Source: Methylibium sp035762065
Lineage (GTDB): Bacteria > Pseudomonadota > Gammaproteobacteria > Burkholderiales > Burkholderiaceae_C
Direction: 5' to 3'
DNA: 64,000 bases
Assembly: GCF_035762065.1 (NCBI RefSeq)
Contig: NZ_DASTPW010000044.1
Coordinates: 45,174 to 109,173, forward strand
Shown: positions 42,195 to 51,651 of the stretch, piece by piece
Position numbering within the stretch: position 1 is the first letter of the stretch
Layout of the letters: every line of letters begins with the position of its first letter
Position numbers and translations under genes: made by a program
Notes under the pieces: model-generated
Told to the model about the DNA's origin: nothing
Database searches by the model: none
The model's input: only the letters and a program-made list of their open reading frames with translations

Positions 42195-42898
42195 ACACCT
42201 CGCCCGTCACACCCGAGAGCACCGCCGCGGTCGATGCCGCGATCGTCACGCGCCGCTCGGTGCGCGCCTTCCTGCCGACGCCGGTGCCGCGCGAGGACAT
42301 CGAGGCCATCCTTGCCGTCGCCGCGCGCGCGCCCTCGGGCACCAACATCCAGCCTTGGAAGGTGAGGGTGCTGACCGGCGCCACGCTCGCGCGCTTCACC
42401 GCCGCGCTGAAGGCGGTGCACGACGATCCGGCGCAGGCCGCGGCACAGCAGGAGGAGTACGCCTACTACCCGCGCCAGTGGGTCGCGCCCTACATCGACC
42501 GCCGCCGCAAGATCGGCTGGGACCTGTACGGCCTGCTCGGCATCGGCAAGGCCGACAAGGCGCGCATGCACGAGCAGCACGGCCGCAACTACCTGTTCTT
42601 CGACGCGCCGGTCGGCCTGATCTTCACCATCGACCGCATCCTCGAGCAGGGCAGCTGGCTCGATTACGGCATGTTCCTGCAGAACATCATGGTCGCCGCG
42701 CGCGGCCGGGGCCTCGACACCTGCCCGCAGGCCGCCTTCACGCCGATGCACCGGGTGATCGCCAAGGAGCTCGCCTTCGACGAAGGCGAGATGCTGGTGT
42801 GCGGCATGGCGCTCGGCCATGCCGACCCGGCCGCGGTCGAGAACACGCTCGCGACCGACCGCGAGCCGGTCGCCGGCTTCGCGCGCTTCCTCGACTGA
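42191..42898 (+). CDS. Nitroreductase family flavoprotein
   Basis: A 235-residue FMN enzyme with RRSVRAFLPTPVP (residues 19-31) and RAPSGTNIQPWK (about 46-57), then the later GRGLDTCPQAAF segment. It reduces nitro compounds or quinones with NAD(P)H. The start is TTG at 42191, overlapping the thioesterase stop (TTGA), with GGAGG 9 bases upstream. No ATG or GTG gives a full-length family N-terminus. Confidence 0.88.
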   Translation: MNTSPVTPESTAAVDAAIVTRRSVRAFLPTPVPREDIEAILAVAARAPSGTNIQPWKVRVLTGATLARFTAALKAVHDDPAQAAAQQEEYAYYPRQWVAPYIDRRRKIGWDLYGLLGIGKADKARMHEQHGRNYLFFDAPVGLIFTIDRILEQGSWLDYGMFLQNIMVAARGRGLDTCPQAAFTPMHRVIAKELAFDEGEMLVCGMALGHADPAAVENTLATDREPVAGFARFLD

Positions 42899-42903
42899 GC
42901 TTC

Positions 42904-43824
42904 GTGCAGGTCTTCGACGCCGCGGCCACGCGCGCGCTGCTGCCGGCCGCGCCACTGGTCGAGGCGGTCGCGGCGGCGATGCGTGCGCGGCGCGCCGGCA
43001 CGCTGCACGCGCCGGAGCGCCTCGCACTGCCGCTGCCCGAGGGCGCGAGCTGGCTCGCGATGCCAGCGGCCGACGCGACGCTCGCGATCGCGAAGCTGGT
43101 CGCGGTGCATCCGGCCAACCGTGGGCGCGGGCTGCCGACGATCCACGGCCAGGTGCTCGTCTGCGACGCGCGCGACGGCCGCGCGCTCGCGCTGCTCGAC
43201 GGCCCCACCGTCACCGCGCGACGCACGGCCGCCGTCACCGCGCTGGGCCTGCGCACGCTCGGGCGCCGGCCGCCGCGATCGATCGCCTTGATCGGCTGCG
43301 GCGCCCAGGCGCTCGAACACGCGCGCCTGCTCGCCGAGCTGGAGCCGATCGAACGCCTGCATCTGGTCGGCCGCAGGCGCGAACAGGCCGATGCGCTGGC
43401 CGCGCGGCTGGCTGTCGAAGTGCCTCGCCTGCGCGTCGAGGTCGCGTCCGGTGTGGCCGGGGCGGTCGATCGAGTCGACGCGGCGATCGCGCTCACCACC
43501 AGCCTCGCGCCGGTGCTGCCGGCCGAGTTGCCGGAGGACCTGCTCGTCGTCGGCGTCGGCGCCTTCAGGCCGCAGATGGCCGAGCTGCCGCCGTCGCTGC
43601 TGCACGCGCGGGCGGTGATCGTCGACGCGCTCGACGGCGCGCGCGGCGAAGCCGGCGACCTGATCCAGGCCGGCATCGACTGGTCGCGCGTCAGCGAGCT
43701 CGTCGATCACCTCGGCGCCGCGGCGCCCGCCGGCCCGGCGCCGGTGTTCAAGACGGTCGGCCAGGCCGCCTGGGATCTGGCGGCCGCTCATGTCGCGTGC
43801 CGTCGCCTCGCGGCTCCTTGTTGA
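42904..43824 (+). CDS. Ornithine cyclodeaminase / mu-crystallin family imine reductase
   Basis: A 306-residue NAD(P)-binding protein of the OCD/CRYM family. It has KLVAVHPANRGRGLPTIHG (about residues 60-78), DGPTVTARRTAAVTALG, the Rossmann IGCGAQALEHARLL (about 124-137) and VGVGAFRPQMAEL. Many members reduce delta1-pyrroline-2-carboxylate or piperideine-2-carboxylate. Start is GTG, 5 bases after the nitroreductase stop. Confidence 0.85.
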   Translation: MQVFDAAATRALLPAAPLVEAVAAAMRARRAGTLHAPERLALPLPEGASWLAMPAADATLAIAKLVAVHPANRGRGLPTIHGQVLVCDARDGRALALLDGPTVTARRTAAVTALGLRTLGRRPPRSIALIGCGAQALEHARLLAELEPIERLHLVGRRREQADALAARLAVEVPRLRVEVASGVAGAVDRVDAAIALTTSLAPVLPAELPEDLLVVGVGAFRPQMAELPPSLLHARAVIVDALDGARGEAGDLIQAGIDWSRVSELVDHLGAAAPAGPAPVFKTVGQAAWDLAAAHVACRRLAAPC

Positions 43825-43832
43825 AAGTCACG

Positions 43833-45239
43833 ATGAACGCACTGCCTCGCCTGGTCGCCCTCGCCCTGTTCGCTTGGACGCCGCTGGCGCACGCGGCCGA
43901 CCTCGACGGCGCTTCCCTGTCCGCTGCCTGGGCCATCCCGTTCGCCGGCCTGCTGCTGTCGATCGCGCTGCTGCCGCTGCTCGTGCCCGCGCTGTGGCAT
44001 CACCATTTCGGCAAGATCACCGCGGTTTGGGCACTGGCCTTCCTGTTGCCGTTCGCGCAGCGCTTCGGCCTGCCGCTGACCGGCGCGACGCTGGTGCATG
44101 CGGCGCTCGCCGAGTACCTGCCCTTCATCATCCTGCTGTGCGCGCTGTTCACGGTGGCGGGCGGCATCCACCTGCGCGGCAACTTCCACGGCAGCCCCGG
44201 CTTCAACACCGGGCTGATGGCGGTGGGCGCGGTGCTCGCGAGCTTCATGGGCACGACCGGCGCGTCGATGCTGCTGGTCCGTCCGCTGATCCGCGCGAAC
44301 GACCACCGCCGGCGCAACGCGCACGTGTTCGTGTTCTTCATCTTCATCGTCGCGAACGCCGGCGGCTCGCTGACGCCGCTCGGCGATCCGCCGCTGTTCC
44401 TCGGCTTCCTGCAGGGCGTGAGCTTCTTCTGGACCGTGAGGACGCTCCTTCCGGAGACGCTGTTCATCGTCGGCGCGCTGCTCGCGGTCTTCTGGCTGGT
44501 CGATCGCCACTTCGATGCGCAGGAGGGCGCCCCGCGCCGCGATCCGACGCCCGATGCGCCGCGCTTCGCGATCGAAGGCCGCGCCAACCTGGCGCTGCTC
44601 GGCGTGATCGTCGCGCTGGTATTGATGAGCGGCACCTGGAAGCCGGGTGTCGTGTTCGACGTGGCCGGCACGCCGGTCGGATTGCCGCAGCTGCTGCGCG
44701 ATGCCGGGCTGCTCGCGGTGATCGCCGCGTCGCTGAAGCTCACCCCGCGCCGCGTGCACGAGGACAACCAGTTCGGCTGGGCGCCGATGGCCGAGGTGGC
44801 GAAGCTCTTCGCCGGCATCTTCGTGACGATCGCGCCGGTGCTCGCCATGCTGAAGGCAGGCAGCGCCGGTGCCTTCGCGCCGGTGGTGGCCGCGGTCACC
44901 GGCGCCGACGGCCAGCCGATCCCGGCGATGTACTTCTGGGCGACCGGCGTGCTGTCGGCCTTCCTCGACAACGCGCCGACCTACCTCGTCTTCTTCAATC
45001 TCGCCGGCGGTGATGCGCAGGTGCTGATGACGCGGCTCGCGCCGGTGCTCGCGGCCATCTCCGCCGGCTCGGTGTTCATGGGCGCAATGAGCTACATCGG
45101 CAACGCGCCCAACCTGATGGTCAAGGCCATCGCCGAAGACCGCGGGGTGAAGATGCCGAGCTTCTTCGGCTACATGGGCTGGAGCTGCGCGATCCTGCTG
45201 CCGCTGTTCGCGCTGATGACCCTGATCTGGTTCCGATGA
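43833..45239 (+). CDS. Sodium:proton antiporter (NhaD/CitMHS-like)
   Basis: A 468-residue membrane protein with a signal-like first segment and about 11-12 membrane helices. The GGSLTPLGDPPLFLG motif (about residues 177-191) and FLDNAPTYLVFFN (about 375) are the paired hairpin motifs of the ion transporter superfamily NhaD type. It starts 8 bases after the upstream gene. Confidence 0.85.
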   Translation: MNALPRLVALALFAWTPLAHAADLDGASLSAAWAIPFAGLLLSIALLPLLVPALWHHHFGKITAVWALAFLLPFAQRFGLPLTGATLVHAALAEYLPFIILLCALFTVAGGIHLRGNFHGSPGFNTGLMAVGAVLASFMGTTGASMLLVRPLIRANDHRRRNAHVFVFFIFIVANAGGSLTPLGDPPLFLGFLQGVSFFWTVRTLLPETLFIVGALLAVFWLVDRHFDAQEGAPRRDPTPDAPRFAIEGRANLALLGVIVALVLMSGTWKPGVVFDVAGTPVGLPQLLRDAGLLAVIAASLKLTPRRVHEDNQFGWAPMAEVAKLFAGIFVTIAPVLAMLKAGSAGAFAPVVAAVTGADGQPIPAMYFWATGVLSAFLDNAPTYLVFFNLAGGDAQVLMTRLAPVLAAISAGSVFMGAMSYIGNAPNLMVKAIAEDRGVKMPSFFGYMGWSCAILLPLFALMTLIWFR

Positions 45240-45247
45240 GGCGATCG

Positions 45248-46252
45248 ATGACGACGACGAAGAAGCTGCTCGTGGCCCGCGCGATCTTTCCCGACATCGT
45301 CGAGGCCCTGCGCCTGAGCGCCGGCGTCGCCGAGGTGGCCGACAACCCGACCGACGAGGTCTGGTCGCGCGACGCGCTGCTCGGAAGGCTCGACGGCTGC
45401 GACGGCCTCTTCTGCACCGGCAGCGAGCGCATCGACGCCGCGCTGCTCGACGCCTGCCCGGCGCTGAAGGCGGTGAGCACGATGTCGGTCGGCACCAACC
45501 ACATCGACGTCGACGCCTGCAGTGCGCGCGGCGTGCTCGTCGCCAACACGCCCGACGTGCTGACCGACACCACCGCCGATCTCGCCTTCGCGCTGCTGCT
45601 GGCCTGCGCGCGCCGCGTCGGCGAGGGCGAACGCTACCTGCGCGAAGGTCGCTGGACCAAGTGGCACTACGACCAGCTGATGGGCGCCGACGTGCACGGC
45701 GCGACGCTCGGCATCCTGGGCATGGGGCGCATCGGGCAGGCGGTCGCGCGGCGCGGCGCGCTCGGCTTCGGCATGCGGGTGATCTATCACAACCGCTCGC
45801 GGCTGCCGGCCGAGCAGGAAGCGCCGCTCGGCGCGCGCTGGGTCGAGAAGGCGGCGCTGCTGGCCGAGGCGGATCACCTCGTGCTCGTGCTGCCCTACAG
45901 CGCCGCGACGCACCACGCGATCGGCGCAGCCGAGCTCGCGCAGATGAAGCCGGGCGCGACGCTCGTGAACATCGCGCGCGGCGGCATCGTCGACGACGCG
46001 GCGCTCGCGCGTTCGCTCGCGGAAGGCCGCATCGGCGCGGCAGGCATCGACGTGTTCGAGGGCGAGCCGCACGTGACCCCGGCGCTGCTGGCCGCACCGA
46101 ACGCGGTGCTCACGCCGCACATCGGCAGCGCGTCGATGAAGACGCGGCGCGCGATGGCGCAGCTCGCGGCCGACAACCTGCTCGCCGCGCTCGGCCTCGG
46201 CGACGGGCGGCACCTGCCGGCGATCGTCAACCCGCAAGCCGCGCGCCGATGA
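45248..46252 (+). CDS. D-2-hydroxyacid dehydrogenase (D-glycerate/glyoxylate reductase type)
   Basis: A 334-residue NAD(P)-dependent enzyme. The Rossmann motif GILGMGRIGQAVARR (about 150-164), NIARGGIVDD (catalytic Arg), GIDVFEGEP (Glu) and LTPHIGSAS (His) are all present. It reduces glyoxylate or hydroxypyruvate. ATG at 45248 has GAGG 6 bases upstream; an ATG at 45236 overlaps the antiporter stop but lacks a ribosome site. Confidence 0.9.
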   Translation: MTTTKKLLVARAIFPDIVEALRLSAGVAEVADNPTDEVWSRDALLGRLDGCDGLFCTGSERIDAALLDACPALKAVSTMSVGTNHIDVDACSARGVLVANTPDVLTDTTADLAFALLLACARRVGEGERYLREGRWTKWHYDQLMGADVHGATLGILGMGRIGQAVARRGALGFGMRVIYHNRSRLPAEQEAPLGARWVEKAALLAEADHLVLVLPYSAATHHAIGAAELAQMKPGATLVNIARGGIVDDAALARSLAEGRIGAAGIDVFEGEPHVTPALLAAPNAVLTPHIGSASMKTRRAMAQLAADNLLAALGLGDGRHLPAIVNPQAARR

Positions 46253-47841
46253 GCGCCGGCCGCCGCGCGCTGGCGTGCTGGGCCGCGGCGGTGCTCCTCG
46301 TTGCGACCGCGATGGCCGCGGAGCCGGTCAGGATCGCATCGCCCGGCGAGGAGCCGATCAGGATCGGCTCGCCCGAGAAGGAGCCGATCAGGATCGGCTC
46401 GAAGCGCTTCACCGAGTCCTACGTCCTCGGCGAAATCCTGCGCGAGACGGCGGAGCGCGCCGGCATCGGCGCGGTGCACCGGCAGGGCCTCGGCAACACC
46501 GGCATCCTCGAGCAGGCGCTGGCGTCGGGCGAGATCGACGTCTACCCGGAGTACACGGGAACGATCGTGCGCGAGCTGCTCAAGCGCGAGGGCAGGCCGA
46601 GCCTCGACGAGCTGAACGCGTGGCTCGCGCCGCGCGGCCTCAAGGCGGCCGTGCCGCTCGGCTTCGACAACCGCTACGCGCTCGCGCTGCGCGAGGCCGA
46701 TGCCGAGCGGCTCGGGCTCCAGAAGATGTCCGACCTGCGCAAGCCTGAGGCGGCCGCGCTGCGCTGGGGGCTGTCGCACGAATTCCTCGCGCGCGCCGAC
46801 GGCTGGCCGGCGCTGCGGGGCGCCTACGGCTTGAAAGCGGCGCCGCGCGGGCTCGATCACGGCCTGGCCTACGGCGCGCTCGCGGCGGCGCAGATCGACG
46901 TGACCGACGTCTATTCGACCGACGCGCAGATCGGCCGGCTCGGGCTGCGCGTGCTGGCCGACGACCTCGGCTTCTTCCCCAAGTACGAGGCGGTGCTGCT
47001 GATGCGCCGCGAGCTCGACGCCGCGCCGTTCGCGGTGCTCGCCGGGCGCATCGGCGAGCGCCGGATGATCGACCTGAACGCGCAGGCCGAAGTGGATCGC
47101 CGCAGCTTCGCGTCGATCGCGCAGGGCTTCGTCGCGAGCCTCCCGCCGACGGCCGGCGCGGACGCCCGGCCGGCAGCGGCGCCGGCAGAGGCGGGCCACG
47201 GCTTCGCCGCGCGCCTCTTCGCGCCCGATCTCGCGCGGCTCGTCGGCCAGCACCTGCTGCTCGTGTTCGGCTCGGTGCTGGCCGCGGTGCTGCTCGGCGT
47301 GCCGCTCGGCGTGTGGGCATGGGCGCGGCCGCGGGTGGCGCCGTGGATGCTCGGCATGGTCGGCGTCGTGCAGACGCTGCCGTCCCTCGCGCTGCTGACC
47401 TTCCTGATCGCCGCGCTCGACCACATCGGCGCGGTGCCGGCGCTGATCGCGCTGTTCCTCTACGCGCTGCTGCCGATCGTGCGCAACGCGCACGCGGGGC
47501 TGGTCGGGGTGCCGGCGGCGCTGGCGCAGGCGGGCCTGTCGCTCGGGCTGCGGCCGCTGCAGGTGCTGCGGCACGTGCAGTTGCCGCTGGCCATGCCGAC
47601 GCTGCTGGCGGGCGTGAAGACGGCCGCCGTCATCAACGTCGGCACCGCGACCATCGCGGCCTTCGTCGGTGCCGGTGGCCTGGGCGAGCGCATCGTCGCC
47701 GGGCTGGCGCTGAACGACACCCAGGCGATGCTGGCCGGCGCGGTGCCGGCCGCGGTGCTGGCGCTGTTCGTGCAGTGGAGCTTCGACGCGCTCGAGCGGC
47801 AGGTCGCGCCGCGCCGACAATCGTCCAGATGGACTGGATGA
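46249..47841 (+). CDS. Osmoprotectant (glycine betaine/choline) ABC transporter binding protein-permease fusion
   Basis: A 530-residue fusion. A signal peptide (1-24) is followed by an OpuC/ProX-like binding domain (about 45-300: GSKRFTESYVLGEIL, GNTGILEQAL, YPEYTGT, DVTDVYSTDAQIG). Then comes a permease domain with about five membrane helices (about 325-520, EAA-like loop near GLSLGLRPLQVLRHVQLPLA). A 10-residue motif is repeated almost three times at residues 25-51. The partner ATPase is not in the window. Coupled to the dehydrogenase by ATGA. Confidence 0.9.
   Translation: MSAGRRALACWAAAVLLVATAMAAEPVRIASPGEEPIRIGSPEKEPIRIGSKRFTESYVLGEILRETAERAGIGAVHRQGLGNTGILEQALASGEIDVYPEYTGTIVRELLKREGRPSLDELNAWLAPRGLKAAVPLGFDNRYALALREADAERLGLQKMSDLRKPEAAALRWGLSHEFLARADGWPALRGAYGLKAAPRGLDHGLAYGALAAAQIDVTDVYSTDAQIGRLGLRVLADDLGFFPKYEAVLLMRRELDAAPFAVLAGRIGERRMIDLNAQAEVDRRSFASIAQGFVASLPPTAGADARPAAAPAEAGHGFAARLFAPDLARLVGQHLLLVFGSVLAAVLLGVPLGVWAWARPRVAPWMLGMVGVVQTLPSLALLTFLIAALDHIGAVPALIALFLYALLPIVRNAHAGLVGVPAALAQAGLSLGLRPLQVLRHVQLPLAMPTLLAGVKTAAVINVGTATIAAFVGAGGLGERIVAGLALNDTQAMLAGAVPAAVLALFVQWSFDALERQVAPRRQSSRWTG
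46321..46402 (+). repeat. 30-base tandem repeat inside the binding protein
   Basis: Units at 46321-46350, 46351-46380 and a partial third at 46381-46402 encode EPVRIASPGE, EPIRIGSPEK and EPIRIGSK. Units 2 and 3 are identical over the first 20 bases. The repeats extend the mature N-terminus ahead of the conserved KRFTESYVLGE, and keep the frame. Confidence 0.9.
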
Positions 47842-49334
47842 CCTGGCTGCCTTGGCTGATCTCGGCCGCGAGCATGGTGCTGACGGCGATCGTCTTGTGG
47901 GCCGTGCTGCGCTCGACCGGCGACGGCGGCGTGCGCGACCAGGTCGCCGCGACGAGCGAACGGCTCGAACGCGAACTGCGCGACGAACTGGCGCGCAGCG
48001 CGCAGGGCACGCGCGTCGAGCTCGGCAACGCGCTCGGCAGCTTCCAGCAGACCCTGCTGGCGCAGCACGGCGAAACGGCGCGTGGCCAGAACGAGCAGAT
48101 CGACAGCTTCCGCAAGCAGCTCGGCGAGATGCAGCAGGCGATGGCCGACACGCTGCGCTCGACCGCCGGCAGCCTGACCCAGGGCGCGCTCGCTGCGCGC
48201 GAGGCCCAGGACGCCGCGCTCCAGCGCTTCGGCCTCGCGACCGCCGAGCAGCTGCGCGCGCTGACCGAATCGAACGAACGTCGCCTGGGCGAGGTGCGCA
48301 CGACGGTCGAGCAGCGCCTGAGCGCGCTCGCCGCCGACAACGAGAAGAAGCTCGAGCAGATGCGCCAGACGGTCGACGAGAAGCTGCACGCCACGCTCGA
48401 GCAGCGGCTCGGCGAGAGCTTCAAGCAAGTGGCCGAACGGCTCGAGGCGGTGCACGCCGGCCTGGGCGAGATGCGCAAGCTCGCGAGCGATGTCGGCTCG
48501 CTCAACCGCGTGCTGACCAACGTGAAGACACGCGGCGTGTTCGGCGAGGTGCAGCTGGCCGGGCTGATCGAGCAGGTGTTCACGCGCGAGCAGGTGGGCA
48601 CGAACGTCGAGACAGTGCCCGGCAGCGGCGCGCGGGTCGAGTTCGCGATCAAGTTTCCTGGACGCGGCGCGGGCCACGACGCGCCGCCGCTGTGGTTGCC
48701 GATCGACGCCAAGTTCCCGCGCGAGGACTACGAACGTCTGCTCGATGCCCAGGAGCGCGCCGATGCGCCCGCCGCCGAGGCCGCGGCGCGCGCGATCGAG
48801 CAGCGCCTGCGCGTCGAGGCACGCACGATCCGCGAGAAGTACATCGCCGCGCCGCACACCACCGAGTTCGGCATCCTGTTCGTGCCGACCGAGGGCCTCT
48901 ACGCGGAGGCCTTGCGCCGGCCCGGGCTGGTCGAGGCGCTGCAGCGCGAGCACCGGGTCACGCTGTGCGGCCCGACCACGCTGCTCGCGACGCTGACCAG
49001 CCTGCAGATGGGCTTTCGCACGCTGGCGCTCGAACAGCGCAGCGCCGAGGTGTGGGAGGTGCTCGGCGCGGTCAAGGTCGAGTTTGGCAAGTTCGGCGAC
49101 GTGCTCGCGAAGACGCAGAAGAAGCTGAAGGAAGCGAGCGACACGATCGACCTCGCGCAGACGCGCACCCGGCAGATGCAGCGCAAGCTGAAGTCGGTCG
49201 AGACGCTCGACGACGGCCGCGTCGAAGCGCTGCTGCCGGGCGCGGACGCTGCAGGCGCGGGCGACGACGACCTGCCGCCCGACGACCTGCCGCCCGCCGT
49301 GTCGCCGAACCTGGCCCGCATCGGGCGCGCATGA
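47829..49334 (+). CDS. rmuC: DNA recombination protein RmuC
   Basis: A 501-residue protein: one N-terminal membrane segment (about 8-25), a long coiled coil (about 45-225), then the nuclease-like RmuC domain (about 230-430) with NVKTRGVFGEVQL, PIDAKFPREDY and FGILFVPTEGLYAEAL. It limits inversion/recombination at repeats. The start overlaps the upstream stop by 13 bases. Acidic/Pro-rich tail. Confidence 0.93.
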   Translation: MDWMTWLPWLISAASMVLTAIVLWAVLRSTGDGGVRDQVAATSERLERELRDELARSAQGTRVELGNALGSFQQTLLAQHGETARGQNEQIDSFRKQLGEMQQAMADTLRSTAGSLTQGALAAREAQDAALQRFGLATAEQLRALTESNERRLGEVRTTVEQRLSALAADNEKKLEQMRQTVDEKLHATLEQRLGESFKQVAERLEAVHAGLGEMRKLASDVGSLNRVLTNVKTRGVFGEVQLAGLIEQVFTREQVGTNVETVPGSGARVEFAIKFPGRGAGHDAPPLWLPIDAKFPREDYERLLDAQERADAPAAEAAARAIEQRLRVEARTIREKYIAAPHTTEFGILFVPTEGLYAEALRRPGLVEALQREHRVTLCGPTTLLATLTSLQMGFRTLALEQRSAEVWEVLGAVKVEFGKFGDVLAKTQKKLKEASDTIDLAQTRTRQMQRKLKSVETLDDGRVEALLPGADAAGAGDDDLPPDDLPPAVSPNLARIGRA

Positions 49335-50593
49335 CGGCGCCAGCCGCCGGCCAGCGGCCGCTCGACGCAGGCCTCGTCGCGGCGCTGATGCCGCTGATCG
49401 GCGGCCAGCTCTGCATCCACGGCAGCATGGCCGGCCTGCGCCTCGCGTTGCCGCTGTGGGCGCTGGACCGGCAGCTCAGCGCATGGTCGGTCGGCGTGCT
49501 GCTCGCGCTGTTCGCCGCCGCACCGATCGTCACCGCGCTGCATGCCGGCCGGCTCGCCGACCGGCACGGCTACCACCGGCCGATGCGCATCGCCGTGGGC
49601 CTGACCGTGCTCGGTGCGCTGCTTGCGGGCGGCGCGGTCGGCGTCGCGGCGCCCGCCGAACTGCCGGTCACCGCGGTGTTCGTCGCGTTGTGCGCCGCGG
49701 CGGTGCTGAGCGGCGCCGGCGCGAACTGCGGCCTCATCGCGATCCAGCGCACCGCGGGGCGCACCGCCGCGAGCCAGGCGAAGGCGCAGGGCGACGAGCC
49801 GGCCACCGCGCTCAAGCGGGTGTTCAGCTGGCTCGGTCTCGCGCCTTCGCTGGCGAACATGCTCGGCGCCTTCCTCGGCGGCGTGCTGATCGACAGCGTC
49901 GGCTTCACCGGCGCGTTCGCCGTGCTCGCGCTGTGGCCGCTGGCGGCGCTGGCCTGGGCGCGGCGCGTGCCGCGCGAATCGCCCGAGGCGCGTGCCGCGG
50001 CCCGCGCGCAGCCGAGGCGGCCGCTGTGGGCCTCGGCGGTCGAGCTGTCGGCGACGCCGGGCCTGCGCCGGCTCTTGTTCGTCAACTGGCTGCTCTCGAC
50101 CAGCTGGGACGTGCACGCCTTCCTCGTGCCCATCCTCGGCCACGCGCGCGGCTTGAGCGCGACGGCGATCGGCACCATCCTCGCGGTGTTCGGCGCCGCG
50201 GTCTCCGGCGTGCGACTGCTGATCCCGCTGCTCGCGCACCGCATGCGCGAAGCGCAGGTGCTGGCGGTGTCGATGCTGGTCGTCGCCGCCGTCTTCGCGC
50301 TCTACCCGATGGCGCAGACCGCCTGGACGATGAGCGCCTGCGCGGTGGTCCTCGGCCTCGCGCTCGGCGTGGTGCAGCCGATGATCATGAGCACGCTGCA
50401 CCAGCTCACGCCGCACGAGCGCCACGGCGAGGCGATCGCGCTGCGCTCGATGACGATCAACGTCTCCAGCACCCTGATGCCCCTGAGCTTCGGCATCGTC
50501 GGCACCGTGCTCGGCGCGGCCGGCCTGTTCTGGCTGATGGCGGCGATGGTCGGGGCGGGGAGCTGGGCGGCGCGGCGCTTGCAGGCTCAGTAG
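49331..50593 (+). CDS. Major facilitator superfamily transporter
   Basis: A 420-residue protein with about 12 membrane helices and the MFS loop GRLADRHGYHRPMR after helix 2 (about residues 74-87). Substrate unknown. ATGA overlap with rmuC. Its last 7 bases overlap the end of convergent ppsR. Confidence 0.85.
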   Translation: MTAPAAGQRPLDAGLVAALMPLIGGQLCIHGSMAGLRLALPLWALDRQLSAWSVGVLLALFAAAPIVTALHAGRLADRHGYHRPMRIAVGLTVLGALLAGGAVGVAAPAELPVTAVFVALCAAAVLSGAGANCGLIAIQRTAGRTAASQAKAQGDEPATALKRVFSWLGLAPSLANMLGAFLGGVLIDSVGFTGAFAVLALWPLAALAWARRVPRESPEARAAARAQPRRPLWASAVELSATPGLRRLLFVNWLLSTSWDVHAFLVPILGHARGLSATAIGTILAVFGAAVSGVRLLIPLLAHRMREAQVLAVSMLVVAAVFALYPMAQTAWTMSACAVVLGLALGVVQPMIMSTLHQLTPHERHGEAIALRSMTINVSSTLMPLSFGIVGTVLGAAGLFWLMAAMVGAGSWAARRLQAQ

Positions 50594-51405
50594 ATCAGCC
50601 GGTCCGGCCGGATGTCGCGCAGGATCGTCGTCGCGATCTCCTCGATCGACTTGTGCGTCGAGCTCAGCCAGCCGATGCCCTCCCTGCGCATCATCGACTC
50701 GGCCGCGGCCACCTCGCGCCTGCAGTTCTCGATCGACGCATAGACGCTGTTCGGGCGGCGCTCGTGGCGGATCTCGGCCAGGCGCTCCGGCGCGATCGTC
50801 AGCCCAAAGCACTTCTCCTTGTGCGGCGCGAGCGGCTTGGGCAGCGCGTGACGGTCGAAATCCTCGGGGATCAGCGGGTAGTTGGCGGCCTTCACGCCGT
50901 GCTGCATCGCGAGGTAGAGCGAGGTCGGCGTCTTGCCGGAGCGGCTCACGCCCACGAGGATCACGTCGGCCGTGTCGAGGTTCTTCGCGGACTGGCCGTC
51001 GTCGTGTGCGAGCGCGAAGTTGATCGCCTCGATGCGGTCGGTGTACTCCTGGTTCTTGGAGATGTCGTCGAAGCGGCCGACGCGGTGGTTGCTCTTGATG
51101 CCGAACTCGGCCTCGAGCGGCTCGACGAAGGTCTGGAACATGTCGAGCACCAGGCCCTTGGAGAGCGCGACGATGTCGTGCACCTCGGGATCGATCAGCG
51201 TGATGAAGACGATCGGGCGCTTGCCTTCGGCGGCGAAGGTGGCGTCGATCTCGCGGGCGACCAGCCGGGCCTTCTCGGGCGTGTCGATGAAGGGCCGGCG
51301 CACGTGGCGCGGCTTCGCGGCGAACTGGTTGAGGATCGAGTTGCCGAAGGTCTCGGCGGTGATCCCGGTGCCGTCGGAAACGAAGAAGACCGTGCGATTT
51401 GGCAT
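50587..51405 (-). CDS. ppsR: PEP synthetase regulatory protein (kinase/pyrophosphorylase)
   Basis: A 272-residue DUF299 protein that inactivates and reactivates PEP synthase by ADP-dependent phosphorylation and Pi-dependent dephosphorylation. The P-loop GVSRSGKTPTSLYLA lies at about residues 154-168; FFVSDGTGITAE starts the protein and the EYTDRIEAINFALAHDDG motif is in the middle. Divergent from ppsA, its target. Confidence 0.95.
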   Translation of the reverse strand: MPNRTVFFVSDGTGITAETFGNSILNQFAAKPRHVRRPFIDTPEKARLVAREIDATFAAEGKRPIVFITLIDPEVHDIVALSKGLVLDMFQTFVEPLEAEFGIKSNHRVGRFDDISKNQEYTDRIEAINFALAHDDGQSAKNLDTADVILVGVSRSGKTPTSLYLAMQHGVKAANYPLIPEDFDRHALPKPLAPHKEKCFGLTIAPERLAEIRHERRPNSVYASIENCRREVAAAESMMRREGIGWLSSTHKSIEEIATTILRDIRPDRLIY

Positions 51406-51651
51406 GTCGATCCTGGTGCCGGGCGGCGACGTGGGGCCGGTCCGTGGGGGGTATTGCGCGAAGGGCGACTTCTAGAATGGCCCGCATTATTTGCCCCTCG
51501 GCGGCGGTGCGGCATACCTCGATTCGAACAGCGCGCGCCGCCGTCTCGCCGTTCGCGACAGCCCGGGCTCGCGCCTTGCCGTTGGCGCGGTCGGCCCGGA
51601 GCGCGGCGCGTCGCGGGCCACAGGTTTCCTTCACTTCACGGAGTTTTCCCC

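Noticed and set aside
49456..51651. Long N-terminal extension of PpsA through MFS and ppsR
   Set aside because: The family start at 51652 has a ribosome site and normal length; the extension is antisense to ppsR.
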